A DNA stretch of 64,000 nt, taken from positions 4,947,501 to 5,011,500 of the forward strand of contig NZ_JARBAX010000001.1 of NCBI RefSeq assembly GCF_028807635.1, in the 5' to 3' direction. The stretch's first letter is position 1. Each line of letters begins with the position of its first letter. Below the pieces are notes generated by a model. That model was not told the DNA's origin. It searched no databases and was given only the letters and a program-made list of their open reading frames with translations. This document shows positions 52,251-62,080 of this stretch, piece by piece. The DNA is from Streptomyces spiramyceticus. Lineage in GTDB: Bacteria > Actinomycetota > Actinomycetes > Streptomycetales > Streptomycetaceae. The position numbers and the translations under genes are program-made.

Positions 52251-53830
52251 CGCGTCGGCTGTCCCGCTCGTGCCGCTGGTGCCGTACGCCCCGCGACCAG
52301 TTGGGCGAGCGCGATGGCCTGGGCGGCGTTCACCCGGCCGAAGCCGTAGTCGTCGTTGTGGCCGTTGCCGTCGTAAACGACACCGGGGCCGCCGATCTTG
52401 TCGGCCGACTGGTGCATGATCTCGCGCAGCTGGTCGCGGGTCAGGTCGGGGTTGGCCGCCAGCGCCAGTGCCGCGCAGCCGGCCGCGCAGGGGGCGGCGA
52501 AGCTGGTGCCGGTGCTCGGGCCGAAGCCGCCTCCGGACGTCGCGCTGAAGACATCGACTCCGGGGGCGATCAGTTCGACCTCGGGGCCGCGGGCCGCGTT
52601 GTCCTCCCGGTCCTTGTTGTTCGACCGGACCACCGCGATGACATCCGGATGGGAGACCACCTCGTCCAGCATGATGTCGACGTTCCTGCCGTTGCTGGCC
52701 GCCCAGAAGATCGGCAGCCCCTTGCCCTGGCGTCCGTCGGCGGCGGCGAATTCGAGGGCCAGCTTCAGCGTGTCGGTCAGGTCCCACTCCGCACCGTTCG
52801 GGCCCAGGCTGCAGACCAGGATGTCCGCGCCTTGCTGTGCGCCGATTCCGGGCTCGGTCGAGGGGTCGGCGGCGTACGCCACGGCACGGGCCAGGGTCGT
52901 CTGCGTGCCAACCTGGTCCCCCAGGCACGCCACCAGCATGAGCTCGCACTCGGGGGCCGCACCGACCCCGCCGCTGCCGTTGTGCCGGGCGCCGACCATC
53001 CCGGCGCAGAAGGTGCCGTGGTCCTCGTCGGGCATGCCCGCGGTGTTCTGGGTGAAGGTCACGCCTACCACGCCGCTGCTGTAGAAGCCCGAGCTCGGGT
53101 CCAGCCCACTGGCGAGATCCTGGTGCTGTACGTCGAAGCCGTTGTCGATGACGGCGACGCGGATGCCGTCCCCGAGAGTGTGGTCCCACGCCTTCTCGAT
53201 GTGGACGTCGGCGCGCGGCTTGCCGCCATTGGTGCCGGTGTTGTTCCACTGCCACTGCTTGGGGTACTCGGGGTCGGAGGGTTGGAGCCGGGTCGGGACG
53301 TGCTCGATGAACGACGGTTCGGCGAAGATGAAACGGTCGTTGTCGTGCAGCTCCACGGAGGCCGCGAGGGCGTCCTCGGCGGCCCTGGCCCGCACCTCGT
53401 ACAGGTTCGTTGCGAAGCCGAGTTTGTTGACGACAGCTAGGCCGGCCGCCTCGATCTCGCGCTCTGCCTCCTCCTCCGAGAGCGACGGCTGCAGCTGGAC
53501 GTTCAGCGCGTCGGTCGCGATACCGATCCTGCCGTTGGGCCGCCGGATGACCTTGCCCGCTGCCTCCGCCCCGGAGATTTCCTCGCCTACGTCGACCGCC
53601 GCTCGGGTCTGCCGGTTCGGCCTGACGAACATCCAGTGCGCGCGGGCGAAGGCGGCGGCGGTCTCGTCGTCGATTCCCGCGTCGCGCATCGCTCCCCGTG
53701 CGCTCGTGCCCAGCTCTGCCTCCGCGTCGGCGGCTGCCCTGACACCGTCCGTCTCCACCTTCACCGCGACAACATCGTCGAGTTCCTGCGCCTCGACGAG
53801 GTTGCCACGTTGGTAGTACTGACGCGACAT
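52247..53830 (-). CDS. Subtilisin-like serine protease (S8), apparently cytoplasmic
   Basis: A 527-residue S8 peptidase. Catalytic Asp in VAVIDNGFDVQHQDL, His in DEDHGTFCAGMV, Ser in GTSFAAPCAAGCAAL; the oxyanion Asn lies in WAASNGRNVD. The N-terminal 180 residues form an I9-like or other pro-region without a signal peptide, so it would act in the cytoplasm or leave by another route. Operon with 112-residue and M14 genes. ATG 53830. Confidence 0.92.
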   Translation of the reverse strand: MSRQYYQRGNLVEAQELDDVVAVKVETDGVRAAADAEAELGTSARGAMRDAGIDDETAAAFARAHWMFVRPNRQTRAAVDVGEEISGAEAAGKVIRRPNGRIGIATDALNVQLQPSLSEEEAEREIEAAGLAVVNKLGFATNLYEVRARAAEDALAASVELHDNDRFIFAEPSFIEHVPTRLQPSDPEYPKQWQWNNTGTNGGKPRADVHIEKAWDHTLGDGIRVAVIDNGFDVQHQDLASGLDPSSGFYSSGVVGVTFTQNTAGMPDEDHGTFCAGMVGARHNGSGGVGAAPECELMLVACLGDQVGTQTTLARAVAYAADPSTEPGIGAQQGADILVCSLGPNGAEWDLTDTLKLALEFAAADGRQGKGLPIFWAASNGRNVDIMLDEVVSHPDVIAVVRSNNKDREDNAARGPEVELIAPGVDVFSATSGGGFGPSTGTSFAAPCAAGCAALALAANPDLTRDQLREIMHQSADKIGGPGVVYDGNGHNDDYGFGRVNAAQAIALAQLVAGRTAPAARAGQPTR

Positions 53831-54085
53831 CGCACTCGCCTCTTCTCATGGGCGTGGCTGTCCTCAGGGGCGCGGCTATCCTGGCCGGATACGTCACGGC
53901 GACAGGACGCGGCCCGAGAGAGAAAGCCCCGTTGAGGTATAAATCCCCCTTTCTCGCCAGTCTCCTCGCGTCTTGGAATGGGGGCAACCGCACGGCCGCG
54001 GGGGAGTGCCGTCCCGCTGCCAGCGGCGGAACAAGTCATCGAGCTGCGGCCCGGCGAAGGGGCGTTCTTCGCGGCGTACGCGCCG

Positions 54086-54316
54086 CTATCGGTACATGAA
54101 CGTCGGGATTAGTCCGTTCTCATGGAAGCCGGTGATGAGTTCGCCGGCCTCGCACTTCGGCGCAGCGTTCGCGACGGCGACCACGTCGTAGGGGCTTCCG
54201 TAGTTACCCATCCAGTGCCACTGTCCGGTCGCTCTACTCTCGGCGATGCGCTTCTTGAGCTCCATCCCTTCCTCCACAGAGAGGACTCGGTCGGTAGGGA
54301 TCTCTTGCGTAGTCAT
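54086..54316 (-). CDS. Small hypothetical protein
   Basis: A 76-residue soluble protein (VLSVEEGMELKKRIAESR, WMGNYGSPYDVVAV, CEAGELITGFHENGLIPTFM) with AAGGAG upstream of ATG 54316. Lies 127 bases after the nuclease gene on the same strand; could be an inhibitor of it, but this is only a positional idea. Confidence 0.6.
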   Translation of the reverse strand: MTTQEIPTDRVLSVEEGMELKKRIAESRATGQWHWMGNYGSPYDVVAVANAAPKCEAGELITGFHENGLIPTFMYR

Positions 54317-54443
54317 ACAAGGCTCCTTCTACAGAGGGGATTTAATTCGCAGGATCTGCACTCTTCGCCCGTTTGGCCACTTCACTCACTGTGGTTGCAT
54401 GGGCAACGAGTGAGGCGTGCCTGCGCCGAGGCATCAGTCGTAG

Positions 54444-55325
54444 CTACACGATGATGTCCTCGAACCTTTCCAATTGCGTCCACCGCTTCTCGGCGCGCAC
54501 TCGTGAAGGCAGCCGGTCAGCGGCCGGCAGCGGGCCCAGGCCCAAGCCGGTGATTTCCGCGATGTTGGCCACCGGCACCTGGAAGGTACGGAAGGCGCCA
54601 AGCGGCGGAGGGTCTCCAGCTCTCGCCGCTTCGGCCAGAGCTCGCGCGGCCGCGTCGCGGGTCAGGTCAGGGCTTTGGTCAAGGACGTATGCGGTGGACG
54701 CCAGCTCCCCGTTCTGCATGAACGCAGCGACTTTCCAGAAGCGCAGCGGTACCTTGATGCCCCGGTACGGTGGGTCGGAGTCCTCAAGCACCGGTCCGGT
54801 GAACACCGACAACTTGCGGTCGAACGCCTCGGCATGGTCGAGCAGGAAGTTTTCCAATCCCTGCCACAGCTCCTTGCCCTGGTTGAAGATGTCCATCTGC
54901 GGCGCGGCGTTCGTGTAGTGGAACGTGTCGCTGTTGGCCGCTTCTGCTTCGTTTCTCGTGCCCCAGACCGGATCGAGCCTGCGCACGAGGTGCCCCTTGT
55001 CCAGCGGGTTGTTCTTGTAGACCGGATGGCCTGTCTGCTTACTGTCGGGAAGCCGCGGGTCGAACCGCCAGTCGTCGTCACGGTCTGCGTCGACCAGCTT
55101 TCGGCCGTCGATCATGACTGCCGTTGACGCAGCCAGCCGCCGATCAGGGCGAAACACCACGCTGAAGTGGGTGTACGGCAGTACCGTGGTTTCGACGGCC
55201 GGATCAGTAGGCACGGGCAACGGCACGGCGGGGCCAAGAAATCGCTCGTCATAGCCCTGGCGGTTCGCCAGGGACGCGCGGCTCATGGTTTCGGCACCTG
55301 GTGCGGGCTCAGGCGAAGGAGTCAT
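54444..55325 (-). CDS. DNA/RNA non-specific endonuclease (NUC family)
   Basis: A 293-residue beta-beta-alpha-metal nuclease. The active-site motif is DKGHLVRR (DRGH in most members, catalytic His retained), the metal-binding Asn is in TNAAPQMDIFNQGKELW, and SVFTGPVLEDSDPPYRGIKVP follows as in NUC1/EndoG relatives. No signal peptide, so an intracellular effector or an exported toxin by another path. ATG 55325. Confidence 0.9.
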   Translation of the reverse strand: MTPSPEPAPGAETMSRASLANRQGYDERFLGPAVPLPVPTDPAVETTVLPYTHFSVVFRPDRRLAASTAVMIDGRKLVDADRDDDWRFDPRLPDSKQTGHPVYKNNPLDKGHLVRRLDPVWGTRNEAEAANSDTFHYTNAAPQMDIFNQGKELWQGLENFLLDHAEAFDRKLSVFTGPVLEDSDPPYRGIKVPLRFWKVAAFMQNGELASTAYVLDQSPDLTRDAAARALAEAARAGDPPPLGAFRTFQVPVANIAEITGLGLGPLPAADRLPSRVRAEKRWTQLERFEDIIV

Positions 55326-55499
55326 GTTCCTCTAACTACCGCGTGGCGCGATCCCCATATGCCACTTTCACCCGAATGACCCAATGAACCTGCCTGTCCC
55401 CATTCAGGGTGATTAGTTTGAGATCGGGAATCAGACACGCACGTTCTTTCGGCTGAGGCCTTGATCGCCTCACACCTCTCGACGACACCCGCTTCCGCA

Positions 55500-55670
55500 C
55501 GGAAGGAGCCCTCATGGCTCGCGGTATCGGACGCGAAGGGTCTGATCACCCGTGACGTGAACGTCGATTCGACCGTCTGCCGGGGCACGCGGTCGAATGC
55601 GGCATCAACCGGCTCAAGCGCCGCCGCACGGTCGCCACCAGAGCGTTGCCGCCGCCACGTCTGCCTGTAA
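55500..55670 (+). pseudogene. IS5/IS4-type transposase fragment
   Basis: Plus strand reads HAVECGINRLKRRRTVATRAL, the tail motif of an IS5-type transposase; the rest is missing. The gap 55326-55828 otherwise holds nothing recognised. Confidence 0.55.
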
Positions 55671-55828
55671 CCGAGCAGCTTGCGTGTGTCCTCGGCTCGT
55701 CACCCAGCAGGCGATCACCGCTGTGCCGCCTGTAAGCACCGCCACCCACAGCCCTGCATCCCCCATGGCATAGCAGTGTGGCTCTTCACGCTTGCTCGTA
55801 ACAGCCCCAGGTCAGTATCTGCCGCCGT

Positions 55829-56849
55829 ATGCAGTCACCGACCGGTGGGTGGCAGGGCGCGTCGGTGGGCACGATGGCATGTGGCCAGTCGACCGGGACG
55901 GCAGGGGGAAACGTGGCATCGCGGCGGTTACATCCCAGACTGCTTGGCATGCTCTGCGGGGTCGCCGTTCTCCTGGTTCTTGCTGTGGTCGTCTGGCTCC
56001 CTCGCCTGATCTATCCGTCACTTACGTCGCACGAGCTGGGTCAGGTGGCCAGTCGAGAGAAGCGGGTGGAACTGCGACAAGCGCAGTCCAAGGTCCAGAA
56101 CGACTTCCGCAGCCAACTACTCCAAGCCCTGGGCGGCTTGGTGGTCGTGGCTGGTGCAGCAGCTGGCTGGCAGCAACTCCGCCTCGCCCGGGAGGGCCAG
56201 ATAACCGAACGCTTCACGCGGGCAATCGATCATCTGGGTAGTGACACGCTTGATGTCCGGCTGGGAGGCATCTACGCCTTGGAGCGTGTCGCCAGGAACT
56301 CCCCGACCGACCGTTACCTACATTCTGGGAGCGTTTATCCGCGAACACGCTCCGTGGCATGTTGGCGCCCCGAACGGGCCACACCATCCCACACCCACCT
56401 TGGACAATCAGCTGCCTTGGTTGACCAGTCGCGCTTCCGACGTACAGACCGCTCTACAGGTGCTGGGACGACGGCTGGAGAGCTCTGACGAGCAGGCGCT
56501 GTACCTGTCACGAGTGGATCTCCGCCGGGCGCATCTGCCCATAGCGCGGCTGGCAGATGCCAATCTGCGGTACACCAATTTCTCTCGGGCTTGGATGGTG
56601 AACGTCAATCTGGAACGTAGCCAGCTCGTGGATGCCGATTTGCGGGAGGCCCGTCTTGAGCGGGCCAGGATGGCGGATGCCGACCTGCGCGGAGCCCACC
56701 TGCAAGGCGCTGACTTGCGCCAGGCGGTACTGCGAGGGGCTGACTTACGGGGAGCCAATCTGTCAGACGCTCGCCTGGACGAAGCTGACCTGGAGGGTGT
56801 CCGCACCGACGGCTCGACGGTCTGGCCCGATGGTCACCGCCCTGCGTAA
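55829..56849 (+). pseudogene. Pentapeptide-repeat membrane protein, frameshifted
   Basis: The first frame (55829 on) has a membrane helix (MLGMLCGVAVLLVLAVVVWL), a coiled region and a second helix, then the conserved DHLGSDTLDVRLGGIYALERVARNSPTDR. Around 56320 the reading moves to another frame with TYILGAFIREHAP and about 15 A(D/N)LxxA pentapeptide repeats (56520-56800). One or two bases are missing relative to intact relatives. Could also be a sequencing error. Confidence 0.8.
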
Positions 56850-56856
56850 AGCCTCG

Positions 56857-57387
56857 TTACAACTCCCGCAGGCCAACCAGCAGCTGGCCCATCAAGAGCG
56901 GGTCGCCCGGTACCGGGCCGGACTGGGCCGCGGAGTCATCGGCGATGGGGACAACGCGTGATGCCACATCCAGCGCCAACTCCGCCCAGACGACCTTTCC
57001 CGAGACTGGTGTGGGGTGGTAATAACCCCAGCGGTGACTCATTGTCTCGACCAGCAGCAGCCCGCGTCCGCTGGTGGCCCCGGCCCCGGCCACCCGGAGG
57101 ACTGGTGGCCGGCGGTCGTGGTCACTGACAGAGATCACCAGCCGCGGCCCCAGCAGCCGCAGCGTCACGGTCAGGGTCCGCGGCTCCGGTGAGCGGGCCG
57201 CTGACGGCTGGGGATGCTGGATGGCGTTGGTCGTCAGCTCCGACACGAGCAGGCGGGCCGTTTCAATGGCGTCCGGCGGCACTCGTCAGTGCCGCAGAAC
57301 ATCGACGGTGTGGCGACGGGCCCAGGCGGCGGCGTTGGGGGTATCGGCCAGGGCCAGCTGACTCAGGGCAGGACGAACTTGCGACAC
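56857..57387 (-). pseudogene. HATPase-type anti-sigma-like ATP-binding protein with nonsense codon
   Basis: A Streptomyces-type single-domain histidine-kinase-like ATPase. GTG 57387 starts SQVRPALSQLALADTPNAAA and WARRHTVDVLRH, then an in-frame TGA sits where relatives have Trp; after it PPDAIETARLLVSELTTNAIQH (N box) and GRGLLLVETMSHRWGY (G box) continue. Translation could restart at GTG 57282 giving 141 residues, but the first helix would be lost. Confidence 0.75.
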
Positions 57388-57489
57388 GGTGAAGTGCCTC
57401 CCAGATAGGGAGTGACGTATGAGGGCGGGGGAAACCGGCACCAGCGCCTGACGGCTCAGCGCGTTAGCAGCGAACTGTCAGCGCGGTAA

Positions 57490-58329
57490 TCAGCGGTGGT
57501 TCAAGAGCACGGCGGCGCGCTGGCGCAGAGGCGCTTCGAGGTCGAGGCTGTCGCCTCGGCTGATCGTTTGCAGCAGCTCCGTGATGACGACGAGTTCTGA
57601 GAAGCGGCCAGCCGGGGTGTCGAGGATGTGGCCCAAGTGCTGTCGGACCAATGCGCTCACCTCCGGCACCAGCAGGCTGAAGGCGTGAAGCATGGCGGCG
57701 TCATAGCCAGCCGGGGCCACGCCCCACCCTTCCCAATCCAAGATGGTCAGGTGGGGACCGGTCAGGTTGGCCCAGTGGAGATCGCCGTGGGCGGTCGACC
57801 AGGCTGGCACCGTGGTGTCGATCGGCTGGGCCAGGAATTCGGGCATGGCTCGGTCCAGGTACGCCTGGCGAACCGCCACTCGGTCGGTTGGGACCTGGGC
57901 AATGGTGTCCAGGGACCGGCGCAGCGTCACCCACCAGGCGTCATCCAGCGCGGGAGCCGTGCACAGCACCGGCCCGTCCGTCGTGATGGTCAGCTCGACG
58001 ACGACCTCGTACAGCTCAGCCAGGTAGCCGTCTGCCCCGGCTGTCCAGATCAGATGATCTTGCAAGCGGGGCCGCGGAATTGTTCGTGGCATGGCGGCTT
58101 CCGCCGCCCGTGGTCCCTCCCACAGCTTGCCGTCGGCCTTATCGGCAGGAGCGTGGACCAACCGCAGCCAACCCGTCCCGGACGGCGTCTGGACGCGGCG
58201 GCTCAAAGTGCGACCACGCCAACCCCAGGCTTCGGCCGGCTCGACCGGCGTGACCGCCAGCTTGGTCGCCGCCAGGGCATGGGCTGCCCGCATCCGCTCC
58301 GCCACCTCTGGCTCAGGTACCGAGTACAT
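57490..58329 (-). CDS. APH-fold kinase (aminoglycoside phosphotransferase family)
   Basis: A 279-residue protein kinase-like phosphotransferase. The catalytic loop is HGDLHWANL (HGDxHxxN) and the metal-binding segment is LTILDWEGWGVAP (DWE in place of DFE). The family phosphorylates antibiotics or small molecules; in some RiPP clusters related proteins act on peptides. Last gene of the cluster operon; overlaps the aldo-keto reductase gene by 17 bases. ATG 58329. Confidence 0.85.
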   Translation of the reverse strand: MYSVPEPEVAERMRAAHALAATKLAVTPVEPAEAWGWRGRTLSRRVQTPSGTGWLRLVHAPADKADGKLWEGPRAAEAAMPRTIPRPRLQDHLIWTAGADGYLAELYEVVVELTITTDGPVLCTAPALDDAWWVTLRRSLDTIAQVPTDRVAVRQAYLDRAMPEFLAQPIDTTVPAWSTAHGDLHWANLTGPHLTILDWEGWGVAPAGYDAAMLHAFSLLVPEVSALVRQHLGHILDTPAGRFSELVVITELLQTISRGDSLDLEAPLRQRAAVLLNHR

Positions 58330-59209
58330 CCGTGACCTTTCGCAGTGTGTCCAAGGGGACGGGCGGTTGACCGATGACCGTGGTGGCCTCCGACCAGTGT
58401 TGCGGCTGGTCGGTCGACACCAGCAGCCGCCGGACGCCCGGCGCGGACGCAACTACCGCTAGTCCGGCCCCAGCGGGAGTGCTGCCAGACCGAATCAACT
58501 CGGCCAGCTCTGGCGTGACCAGGCCCGGCACCGCCCCGCCATGCAGGGGAGCGGAGGCGAACACCTCCAACTCGGCCGCGACGGCATCGGCCAGCACGCC
58601 CACACCGTCGAGCGCCTGGGCGATGGGCGCCAAGTTGACGAGTGACAACGGCAGTTGGATGGCTCGCAGGTGGTGCTGGGGGCCGCCAGCCTTGGAGGCC
58701 AGCTCCAATAGCAGTGGGACATCGAACAGACCGCTACTGAAGCCGCTCCAGGTGGCGACGCCGTAGCCGCGGATCAGCCCGGCCTGGCAGGCTTTCTCCA
58801 GCGTGAGGAAGGCCAGGTACAGCCGGTCGGTGATGGCCTCCCGACTACAGCCGTGCTCCGGGTTATGGACGAACACCAGGTCAGGCGTCCGTCCGAGCGT
58901 CCGGCGGTTGCATTCCACCTGCCAGCCGATGTACCGGGGCGCGAGGCAGTGGCCCGCCTCGGCCGTACCCGCCGCCACGACGCCCGCCCGCAAAGCCAAC
59001 CCCCGACTGCCCGGAGCCAGGAACCCAACCTTGGTCGACACCTTCAGCTCAGGGTGTCGGGCCAGGACCGGAGCTAGCGCCCGTTCGGCTTGGCCCTGGG
59101 CGTAGTTCGGCGCGGTGTCGATCCAGTCAGCGCCAGCGGCGGCAGCCATGGCGGCGGCTCGGGCAACGTCGCGGCAGCGGTAGGTACCCAGACCCAAGCT
59201 GGCGGTCAT
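58313..59209 (-). CDS. Aldo/keto reductase
   Basis: A 298-residue NAD(P)H-dependent TIM-barrel reductase: tetrad Asp31 and Tyr36 in WIDTAPNYAQG, Lys60 in VSTKVGF and His in FVHNPEH. The C-terminal sequence carries the nucleotide-binding region (TPAGAGLAVVASAPGV). Start ATG 59209 overlaps the JmjC stop (ATGA). In this operon it probably reduces or helps convert a modified group on a peptide or small molecule; the substrate is unknown. Confidence 0.88.
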   Translation of the reverse strand: MTASLGLGTYRCRDVARAAAMAAAAGADWIDTAPNYAQGQAERALAPVLARHPELKVSTKVGFLAPGSRGLALRAGVVAAGTAEAGHCLAPRYIGWQVECNRRTLGRTPDLVFVHNPEHGCSREAITDRLYLAFLTLEKACQAGLIRGYGVATWSGFSSGLFDVPLLLELASKAGGPQHHLRAIQLPLSLVNLAPIAQALDGVGVLADAVAAELEVFASAPLHGGAVPGLVTPELAELIRSGSTPAGAGLAVVASAPGVRRLLVSTDQPQHWSEATTVIGQPPVPLDTLRKVTDVLGT

Positions 59210-60393
59210 CCGGCACCGCCTACCGCGGCCACTTCGCCGCTGACCAGTTCCGTCACGACCCCAGCCGCCTGGGCCAGGGTCAAGCCGGAGGCCGTGGCCA
59301 GATCGGCCAGGCGGTGACTGTCACCGCGGGCCAGCAGCCCCAACAGGGGTAGCGCCTGAGCCGCGAAGGTCCACTCCTCGCCGCCAGCCGTCAGGCGAAC
59401 AGCCCCCTCCGGCGTGGCTTGAAGCGCCGGTCGCGCCACCACCAGCTGGACGGACAAATTCGGGTCTGGCGGGATGGCCGCCACGTACGGCAGTGACGGC
59501 AGTAGCCGCGCTTGCTCGGTGGCATCCCGAGCGGCCGCGAACTGTTGGATCAAGTCGGCCGATTCCAGTTCCGCTATCACCAGCTTGCGCAGCTCCTCCA
59601 CGAAGCTGGCTTGCTGCTGGGCGGTGCCGAAGCGGGGTAGATCAGCGCGAACGATTGTGTGGGACCGCAGTGTTTCCGACAGCCAGCTAATGAGGTCGGC
59701 CCCGGTGGTGGTCTGAAGGCCACAGGTCAGATGCAGCGAGTGCTGGCCCTCGGAGGCCGCTACGGCGTGCCACCAGCCGCGAGGCAGGTACAACACATCG
59801 CCCGCCGTCAGCACCAGGTCGGCGACGGGCTCCGCCGGTGGCTCCTCCGGCACATCAACGTCGCAGTACATCGGGGCGGTCCGGGTCGGTCCGTACAGCC
59901 GCCAGCGCTTGGCCCCGTCCAGCTGCACCACGATGACGTCATGGTCGTCCCAATGGACGCCGAAGCCTTCGGTGCTGGTCCACGAGGCGTAGAGGTTGGC
60001 TTGGACGCCCGTCCGCAGCCAACGTTCCAGCTGCCTGGTCAGCTGGCCCACGCCGTCATGCAGCTCGTCGACGGCATCCAGCACCAGCGTGGCCCCGTGC
60101 TCCAGCTGCTGATGCAGCATGGCCGGTTGGAGTCGCTGCCAGACGGTGCGGCGGCGAGTCACCACCGGTCGTGAGTAGGTATGGGTGGGCAGGGGCTCGC
60201 CACCTACGGCCAACCGCAAGCGCGGAGCTTCCAGCCGGTGACAAGCCAGGATGCCGTTGAGGTCATCCCAGCTCACCAGACCAGCCAGTGACGCGGCCTC
60301 GCCGCGGGCAACCTGGTAGCGGCGGCCGAAGGCCTGGGCGAGGAAGGTCTCCCCACCCAGGCGCTCCGCCACCGAGAACGTCTCAGTGGTCAT
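59206..60393 (-). CDS. JmjC/cupin_4-type Fe(II)/2OG oxygenase
   Basis: A 395-residue ribosomal oxygenase-like hydroxylase. HxD in FGVHWDDHDV and distal His in LPRGWWHAVA; the Lys in QLDGAKRWRLYG may bind 2-oxoglutarate. The C-terminal third is a winged-helix-like dimer region. Family members hydroxylate residues of proteins or peptides (for example ROX enzymes). The start is 11 bases after the stop of the 46-residue peptide gene, suggesting the peptide is its substrate. Confidence 0.85.
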   Translation of the reverse strand: MTTETFSVAERLGGETFLAQAFGRRYQVARGEAASLAGLVSWDDLNGILACHRLEAPRLRLAVGGEPLPTHTYSRPVVTRRRTVWQRLQPAMLHQQLEHGATLVLDAVDELHDGVGQLTRQLERWLRTGVQANLYASWTSTEGFGVHWDDHDVIVVQLDGAKRWRLYGPTRTAPMYCDVDVPEEPPAEPVADLVLTAGDVLYLPRGWWHAVAASEGQHSLHLTCGLQTTTGADLISWLSETLRSHTIVRADLPRFGTAQQQASFVEELRKLVIAELESADLIQQFAAARDATEQARLLPSLPYVAAIPPDPNLSVQLVVARPALQATPEGAVRLTAGGEEWTFAAQALPLLGLLARGDSHRLADLATASGLTLAQAAGVVTELVSGEVAAVGGAG

Positions 60394-60404
60394 GGCAGCG
60401 GCCG

Positions 60405-60545
60405 TTAGTCGTTGCCGTCGCTGCGGCCGGTGCCGCCGCCGTCCGACGGCTGCTCGGCCCGCGATCGGGCGGCCGCCACCTTGCGCCGGGCGACGAGCAG
60501 GCCGTCGCTCTCGGTCTCGCTGCTGCTGGTGCGGTAGTCAGGCAT
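60405..60545 (-). CDS. Candidate RiPP precursor peptide, 46 residues
   Basis: Starts at ATG 60545 with a very strong ribosome binding site, AAGGAGAGG, five bases upstream. Sequence begins MPDYRTSSSETESDGLLVARR, continues with a basic Ala-rich helix (KVAAARSRAEQ) and ends in a Gly/Ser/Asp tail (PSDGGGTGRSDGND). No cysteine. Leader or core assignment cannot be made by eye. It lies at the head of the operon with a JmjC oxygenase, aldo-keto reductase and APH-fold kinase. Confidence 0.6.
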   Translation of the reverse strand: MPDYRTSSSETESDGLLVARRKVAAARSRAEQPSDGGGTGRSDGND

Positions 60546-60784
60546 GGAACCTCTCCTTGCGTCAGGTAGAACCAGGCCAGCTGCTTGGCTCCGCTGGTGG
60601 AACGAGCGCGTCCACCCTTCGCGTTGACTCACCGGCGAAAGAAGGACGGGCTCCACCAAAGCGCTTCCCTTCGCTGCGGAACAGCGCAAGATTGAGGTAC
60701 CAGTGACGCATCCGTGTCGCATTCCGGGTTGTGGCCTGGCAGAACGTCGCGACCGACGATTTGGCGCTAAGGGGCGCGGAGCCG

Positions 60785-62080
60785 ATGGCAGAGAAACGGA
60801 CACGGCTCATTGGGCGACGCAAGGCGGTCGGCCATACGCAGGAGACGTTGGCCGAAGCGCTCGATGTGGACCGCACCACCATTGGCCGGTGGGAGAGCGG
60901 TCGCGGTGAACCGCAGTCGTGGCTGCGGCCGAAGCTGGCCAGCGCGCTGGGCGTCAGCGTCGATGGCCTGGCCGACTTACTTGGTCCGACCACATCGGAA
61001 CCAGCCGCCACCACCGTTGGAGTAATGCCGCCAGCCGTCGTCCCGTCGGTTGTGGTGACGCTGACAGAAGCAGTGGCGGCCGACGCGAACGACTCGGCGT
61101 TGCTCCTCGGCTTCGCCTCGCAGTCCAACGTGGACGAGCTCGTCCTGGAACAGCTGGAGGCTGACATCGCCCGGTTGGCCGCCGATTACGTCAGCCAACC
61201 CGTCGCCACCCTGTTTCGAGAGATCAGCCGCTTGCGCCAGCTGGTGTTCCACCTGCTACAGGGACGCCAACACCCCTATCAATCCACGCAGTTGTACTTG
61301 GCCGCAGGCCGGTTGTGCGGCCTGGCCACCCACGTGGCGCTGGACCTGGGCCAATTTCCGGCCGCCGCGACACACGCCCGGGCGGCGTGGCGTTGCGCCC
61401 AGTCCGCTGGCCACAACGAGCTGCGAGCCTGGATTCGCTCCGTCCAGTCCCTGATCGCCTACTGGCAGCGGGACTACTGCCAGGCGGCCGACCTGGCGCG
61501 GGACGGCCTGCGCTACGCCGATGGCGGCACCATCCGGTCGCGACTGCTGAGTCTGGAGGCCCGCGCCAGCGCCGCCTGCGGCGACCGGGCGGGCACGTTG
61601 CGAGCCGTCCAATCCGCTCAGGAAGCCCGGCAGTTGTCGGCTGCCCTGCCGGAGCTGCCCGGCGTCTTCACCTTTCCCGAAGCCAAACAATGGGCCTACG
61701 CCGGTACCGCGCTGCTGGCGCTCGGCAGTAAGCGGCACCTGAGCCAAGCCATCGAGGCGTCGTCCCAAGCCATCACGCTGTACCAGTCGGCCCCCGAGCG
61801 AGACCAGTCCTCGGGCGATCTCTTGGCCTCACACCTCGACTTAGCCACGGCCCACCTGGCCGGTGGTGATCTCGATGGTGCGCGGGACAAGCTGACGGTG
61901 GTGCTGGAAGCTGCCCCGGAGCGGCGGACCGCCAGCATTTCCAGCCGCTTGCAAGTCTTCGGCGACCGGCTTGCCCAACCGACCTACGCCCGGTCGGTCT
62001 CGGCCCGTAGCCTGCGAGACAGCCTTCAGGAGGCGTGCCGTCGCCCCGCCCTCACCAACCTTCCGGAGTCCACGCAGTGA
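60785..62080 (+). CDS. XRE-family regulator with TPR-like helical domain
   Basis: A 431-residue regulator. N-terminal helix-turn-helix (GRRKAVGHTQETLAEALDVD, TTIGRWESGRGEP) followed by a long helical repeat region (LAAGRLCGLATHVALDLGQF, ATHARAAWRCAQSAG, QAADLARDGLRYADGG) typical of TPR-type signal-sensing XRE proteins in Streptomyces. Probably controls the divergent peptide operon. Its stop overlaps the GTG of the methyltransferase gene. ATG 60785 chosen; an upstream frame starts at 60731. Confidence 0.85.
   Translation: MAEKRTRLIGRRKAVGHTQETLAEALDVDRTTIGRWESGRGEPQSWLRPKLASALGVSVDGLADLLGPTTSEPAATTVGVMPPAVVPSVVVTLTEAVAADANDSALLLGFASQSNVDELVLEQLEADIARLAADYVSQPVATLFREISRLRQLVFHLLQGRQHPYQSTQLYLAAGRLCGLATHVALDLGQFPAAATHARAAWRCAQSAGHNELRAWIRSVQSLIAYWQRDYCQAADLARDGLRYADGGTIRSRLLSLEARASAACGDRAGTLRAVQSAQEARQLSAALPELPGVFTFPEAKQWAYAGTALLALGSKRHLSQAIEASSQAITLYQSAPERDQSSGDLLASHLDLATAHLAGGDLDGARDKLTVVLEAAPERRTASISSRLQVFGDRLAQPTYARSVSARSLRDSLQEACRRPALTNLPESTQ

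Noticed and set aside
52175..53440. 421-residue plus-strand ORF opposite the S8 protease
   Set aside because: The protease strand has all three catalytic motifs; the plus frame is an antisense shadow.
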